Of a stretch of DNA of 64,000 nucleotides, positions 60,101-64,000 are shown in pieces (the first letter of the stretch is position 1; each line of letters starts with the position of its first letter). This stretch comes from Brachionus plicatilis (Eukaryota; Rotifera; Eurotatoria; Ploima; Brachionidae). The stretch is from positions 305,430 through 369,429 of the forward strand of contig QEOQ01000451.1 of the NCBI GenBank assembly GCA_010279815.1, in the 5' to 3' direction. Position numbers and translations under genes: made by a program. The notes beneath the pieces are model-generated. The model was not told the DNA's origin. It saw nothing but the letters and a program-made list of their open reading frames with translations, and did not search any database.

Positions 60101-61851
60101 ATTGAATCACCTAATTATTCCTACTAAAGTTTAAGCTCTCTCCATTTTTTATGTTTTTGCAAAATTTTTTTGTAGCATATTTCAAAAAATTAAGCTTTAA
60201 AATTATTTAAAAATATACAATGATTTTACAGTGTTTCCTTTATTGCTCTTTTTTTTTTAATGAATTCGATATTAAATAAAAATTCAATCAAGATTCATAT
60301 TTAAATTTTACTCTAAATCAAGTTCAAATTTCAACACCAATGATTAGCTCTAAAATTTTATTTTAAAATTAATTTCATTATAATTTAGAAAGAAAACTTT
60401 TATCTCTATTCGACATATTGTCTAAATAAGCCCAATTCCGAAGAGATATGGAGAGAATACTGTGTTAATTGTGCATTTTTTAAAGTATTAATAAAATTAA
60501 AGCAAAATAAAATATTTTATTAACAAAAAATTTTTAGTCTATTCAAATGAGCCTCGGTTTAAAATTACCATTGGACACGTATCTTTTAAAGCCAGTGCAG
60601 CGGATCAGTAAATATCAATTGCTGCTTAAGGAGCTTAAAAAAGTTTGCTCATTCGAAGACAAAGAGTTCATTGAAGAGTCCATTGAGAGCATGCTAGATG
60701 TTGTAAATAATTTAAATGATGTAATGCATGCATCGTTCATTGTTGGCTATAGCTCGGACATTAAAATGAATGGACGCTTGCTTAAACGCGACCAACTCCA
60801 CATGACCAAGCTGAAGAGAAATTTTAACAGCAAGACAAGCAGTGCGGCGATGAACGTGGTCAACAGGTTCCAAATGAACTCCAAGATCATAGAGCTTTTC
60901 TTGTTTGAAAAAGCCATTTTAATTTGTAAGCGCAAAAGCGATGAATTACCTCAGCCATCGAATTTACAAGGACCTTTGACTTCGTCTAGCAACAATCCGA
61001 ATCTTTGCCAATCATCATTAAACAATACCATATCTTCTAATTCATCATCGCTCATGTCCTCTTCATCATCTACTTTCTCATCCACAGCGTCCTGCAACTC
61101 AATCTTAAATTTTCAGTATTTTTACCAATTTAAAGAATCAATTAAAACAAATGAAATCGGCCTTACAGAAAACATAAAAAGTGATAAGAAAAAATTCGAA
61201 ATTTGGACTGAGTCTTTCTCTTATATTTTCGAGGTATTTTTATTTTAAATTTTCAAAAATTTGAAGATTTTCTTAAAATTTTTTTTTCATTTAGGCAAGC
61301 AATGAAACTGAGAAACAACTTTGGATCAATCAGATAAAAAGTTTACTTGAAAGCCAACTAAATGAAATAAAATGTAAATTAAAAATTAATTATTTATTTT
61401 TTGTTTGATTTTTTTTAAAGCTAAATATCAAACAATAAAATTGGAATCGCTGAGCAAAATGGTCAAAGGTAGTATAATTCCGGCAAATGTGTCCAAAACT
61501 CAGTCTTTTAAACTGAATTCATCAAATTTGTCCTCGGTTCTATCGTCATCCGTATCTTCTTTGTCCAACAGAACAAACTCTTACGATTATGAGTTTGACC
61601 CAGAAGCTGATGCTGATACGGACTTTTCAAACGAATTCTCTAATTTTTCGATTAAGAAATCATACGAAAAGACCAATATCCATCAATTATTTTTAAGCGT
61701 CTCGAAACCCAATGCCGACAGACGAGTTTCAAGTGATTCAAGTCACAAATCGAGTCCGTCAACTTCAATTAGTTATTCTACTAAAATTAAATCAAATTCT
61801 ATGCTATCAATAGATCATGGTAAAAATATCTCACAAATAATTTTAAATTAA
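48195..61851 (+). CDS. MCF2L: DBS/MCF2L-type Rho guanine-nucleotide exchange factor, 18 exons
   Basis: Dbl-family factors load GTP onto Rho/Cdc42-type GTPases at membranes. Exons: 48195-48801, 49975-50052, 53076-53190, 53277-53367, 53424-53579, 53644-53760, 53812-53984, 56587-56709, 56892-57006, 57065-57187, 57377-58413, 58477-58543, 58596-58711, 58768-58837, 60389-60484, 60538-61233, 61295-61373, 61421-61851. They sum to 4290 nt (1429 residues) with consistent phases. Residues 1-202 are Ser/Lys-rich. A SEC14/CRAL-TRIO-like domain covers about 205-370 (ILIDRRNDKWSSVK, LRPQSYFQRVLSS, FGGTIHYRHQEW). Spectrin-like helices follow to about 760 (FWNNHF, LRKFEQQFKD). The DH domain is about 912-1091 (ELIETERVYVSEL; LLKPVQRISKYQLLLKEL at 1044-1061), and the PH domain about 1098-1285. 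The domain order and NKPNSEEIWREYC match DBS/MCF2L/MCF2. An insertion splits the PH domain. No SH3 is seen. The stop at 61849-61851 is followed at once by AATAAA. Confidence 0.9.
50053..53075 (+). other. RhoGEF intron 2 (3.0 kb)
   Basis: AT-rich intron between the first SEC14-domain exon and the next. A (TTA)n run at 51246-51262 followed by TTTATTGAATTAAGCC and a small GCC...GGGC stem looks like the tail of a minus-strand retroelement. No exon is seen. Confidence 0.6.
53985..56586 (+). other. RhoGEF intron 7 (2.6 kb)
   Basis: AT-rich intron between two spectrin-region exons. I see no further exon, RNA gene or clear repeat. Confidence 0.6.
58838..60388 (+). other. RhoGEF intron 14 with dispersed repeat
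   Basis: A 1.55-kb intron inside the DH domain. The interval of about 59640-59960 is less A/T-biased. Its part at 59663-59712 (GACCAAAAATTTGTCCAAG, AATTAGAAGAG) also occurs at 21031-21080. It is a dispersed repeat of unknown type with no reading frame. Confidence 0.6.
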
Positions 61852-62411
61852 AATAAATTTTATTCTAAAGATAAAATCATGTCGTTTTGAATGTAGATGA
61901 GAAATGATTTTGAGCGATACTAGTCAGCATTTGAACATAAAGAATTTGATGTCTAAAAGTAGATGAATTAAATGAGGTTTAAAATTTAATCAAATTATTT
62001 ACGCGATTTCGAAATTTTGTATATCCAATTTAAATACAATTTTAAAGTTTATTTTTTTATATTTTTTTTTCATCAGAAGATTAGTATTTATAATTTTTTA
62101 AATAAAAATATGAAATTATATCCTTCTTTTGATTTTTTCAAGATTCGAAATTCAAAATTATAAAAAAACAAGGTGGTGTATTAAATTGTAGAAAAAAAAT
62201 TCAAAGAAGAAAAATTTCAAGAAAATTTTTTAATCTATATAGCGTATTAAATAATTAAAAGTTTACTCTGACTGTGTATGACTAATTTGTGTAATTTATT
62301 TTTAAATTGTGAACATCTTTATGCAAATCGAATTCATTTTTGTAATTGGATTTATTTTATAAATTAAAGACCCTCTTTTATTCAATGCGGATTAAACATT
62401 TAATAAATAAT
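61852..62411. other. 3' flank of the RhoGEF gene, possible extra terminal exon
   Basis: AATAAA lies at 61852-61857. A weak alternative also exists: a donor at 61820 (CATG before GTAAAA) and an acceptor TTTTTTCAAG at 62142 would add a short Lys/Arg-rich tail ending at a stop at 62256-62258. Phases agree, but the peptide matches nothing I know, so it is not included in the gene model. Confidence 0.25.
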
Positions 62412-62935
62412 GATTATAATAGGGTCTCCCTTTTCAACACAAAAAAATAACCATTCAACACAATTTCAAAACGCTCAGCACAAAATGATTTCTTCTCAAC
62501 ACAAAAATTAAAATTTGGAAAGAATACTTTTAGCACAAAAATTAAAATAAAAACAAATGCATTCAACACAAAAATGGCTTGTTGGAAAAATTTTTAAAAA
62601 ATTTATTCAAAATCTTAATTATTCAAGAACTGTTATAAAGTTGAGAGTTCTTTTCTTTAAGCTTCGGAATTTACTTTATTTACCTAACTTCCACTTAAAA
62701 ATATTATTAAATAAAATTTAAAATTAAAAAAAAATTTATTTTATTATAAACATTTTTGTGTTGAAAAAAAATTTCCTTTAAGAATTATTTTCAAACACAA
62801 TTTTTTTGTGCTAAATGTTTTTTTTGTTTTGAATATAATTTTTTGTGCTGAGAAGAAATCGAATTGTGTTGAATGTTTTTTTCATTGTGCTAATCAGAAA
62901 TTGATTGTGCTGAAATAATATTCCCATTATAATAA
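62412..62935. mobile_element. Inverted element with CAACACAAAA words
   Basis: About 525 bp. The ends are ATTATAATAGGG on the left and CCCATTATAATAAT on the right. The left 170 bp holds repeated TCAACACAA, AGCACAAAA and TTCAACACAAAAA. The right 190 bp holds their complements, TTTTGTGTTGA, TTTGTGCTAA, TTGTGTTGAA and TTGTGCTGAA. The middle (about 62580-62745) is plain AT-rich DNA. There is no reading frame. Confidence 0.75.
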
Positions 62936-64000
62936 TGGAATGATAAAAATCATAGAAAAAAAAACTCATTGAATCATTATTTGATAGAAAAAATTAATAG
63001 AAAACAAATTTCATAGAATTTTCAAGCCTAAACTAACAATCAATTTTTCTATTTATTCTAATAAATTTAAAGCCCTATCGGCAGAATAATAATTCTTTAA
63101 CATAGAAAGTAGAGAGTAAAATAAAATATAAAATTTAATTCAAGAAGAATATCTTATGTTTCATGTACAAGTTCAAAGTTTTCAATTAAGGTCTAATCCT
63201 TGTGCTCTTTTAATTAATAAATTTTGTCTCGTGTTTAATTCTCTTAGTCTTTTTTCAGTAATAAAGACCAAATCTAGATGGTAGCGAAAAATTGATTGAC
63301 AAACATGTTTGTAGAGAAAGCTGACTAAATAAAGACATAAGACTTGGTTTACAACCAAGTTGGTGTAAAGAATAAAACCCCTCTCAACTTTTTTTCACTT
63401 TTTGAAAGATAATCGCTGCAGATTTAAATCAAAATAAAATCATGTCGTCAAAAATGGACAATGGATTAAAATCAATTTTCCATTTTTGAGCAAATTTTGA
63501 GTATTTGCCCAAGAGAAGTTGACAATGTTCAAATGTCGTTGCTTGATTTATGATATCATCACAATAACCAATCATACATAAATTCACTCCATTTATTTAT
63601 TTATTGAATTGAATTAACCTCCTTTAAGGAGAAGTAAAAAAATAAAAATAAAATTTTTCGTGTTTTTTTTTTAAAATGAAAAATTATTACCTAAAAATAA
63701 AATTATAAAAATAAAAAAGGAACATTAGTTCAAAAATAGAAAAAGGCATAAAAGTTAGAAAGCAAGATAATTGGGACCAAAATTCATGAATTTCTTTTAT
63801 TTTGAATTAGCTCATTTAGGAGAGTTCTGTAATGTTTTAATTTTAAATTGCAAAGACATAACCAAATTGAATCAGATATACCATCATTATAAATCAGATT
63901 AATCTTAAGATTTTCCTTAATTTGGTTTATATTTAATGTAATTTTTGAGGTTTCAATTTTAAAGTGCTTGGAAATAAGTACCAAATCGGAGGAAAAAGAT
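62936..64000. other. Gene-free right edge of the window
   Basis: AT-rich. At about 63590-63640 a (TTTA)n run followed by TTGAATTGAATTAACCTCC and a small CTCC...GGAG stem resembles the 51246 site and may be the 3' tail of a minus-strand retroelement. A minus-strand frame at 63784-63984 could be its degenerate coding part, but I cannot identify it. Confidence 0.4.

Noticed and set aside
1..64000. tRNA genes, rRNA genes, CRISPR arrays, operons
   Set aside because: I looked for B-box-like GGTTCGA contexts, regular spacer-repeat arrays and rRNA-like blocks on both strands and found none convincing; a tRNA or covariance-model scan would be decisive.

Overview
The window is nuclear DNA from an invertebrate animal. 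It is extremely AT-rich (introns and intergenic DNA are mostly A/T runs), genes carry spliceosomal GT-AG introns, and the recognisable genes are metazoan: a syntaxin-6-like SNARE, a homeobrain-type paired-like homeobox gene, nuclear cap-binding subunit CBP20, a eukaryotic tandem-fused phosphofructokinase, a four-EF-hand calmodulin-like protein and a Dbl-family Rho exchange factor of the DBS/MCF2L type. A small, AT-rich lophotrochozoan such as a monogonont rotifer would fit, but that placement is inference from composition and gene style.

Layout. 1-773 (+): 3' end of a syntaxin-6/10-like gene. 0.8-10 kb: gene-free DNA with interleaved inverted-repeat elements (1.86-4.74 kb), a decayed LINE 3' end (about 5.77-6.16 kb, minus) and a possible regulatory patch near 7.1 kb. 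10029-10880 (-): homeobrain-like gene in one GC-rich exon, followed upstream by 7 kb without genes. 18011-18436 (-): intronless CBP20. 19.1-20.7 kb: two copies of a MITE flanking an ISXO2/Merlin-like transposase fragment, a sequencing gap and a cluster of GTGACCA words. 21890-33128 (-): phosphofructokinase in eight exons; its third intron (6.1 kb) holds a decayed Ty3/gypsy element followed directly by a LINE 3' fragment, both antisense to the gene. 33-40 kb: gene-free, with a 378-bp near-identical repeat on both sides of an assembly gap. 40094-42603 (+): calmodulin-like protein with a long disordered N-terminus. 43.6-61.85 kb (+): DBS/MCF2L-type RhoGEF with two alternative first exons and 17 shared exons. 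61.85-64 kb: gene-free, including a 525-bp inverted element built of CAACACAAAA words.

The exon models were read by eye. They are supported by matching splice phases: the RhoGEF exons sum to 4290 nt and the phosphofructokinase exons to 2511 nt, both exact multiples of three. The host genes show no operon or pathway relationship; they cover membrane fusion, head/brain patterning, RNA cap binding, glycolysis, calcium signalling and Rho activation.

The most unusual signal is a set of foldback elements of different sequence but common design. Each carries many copies of its own short word (ACGTAA, GTGACCA, TATAGAA/TGTAGAAA, CAACACAAAA, GCAAC). In several the word runs in one direction in the left half and in the opposite direction in the right half. 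This is what non-autonomous DNA transposons with subterminal transposase-binding arrays would look like. Whether they form one mobilisation system is untested.
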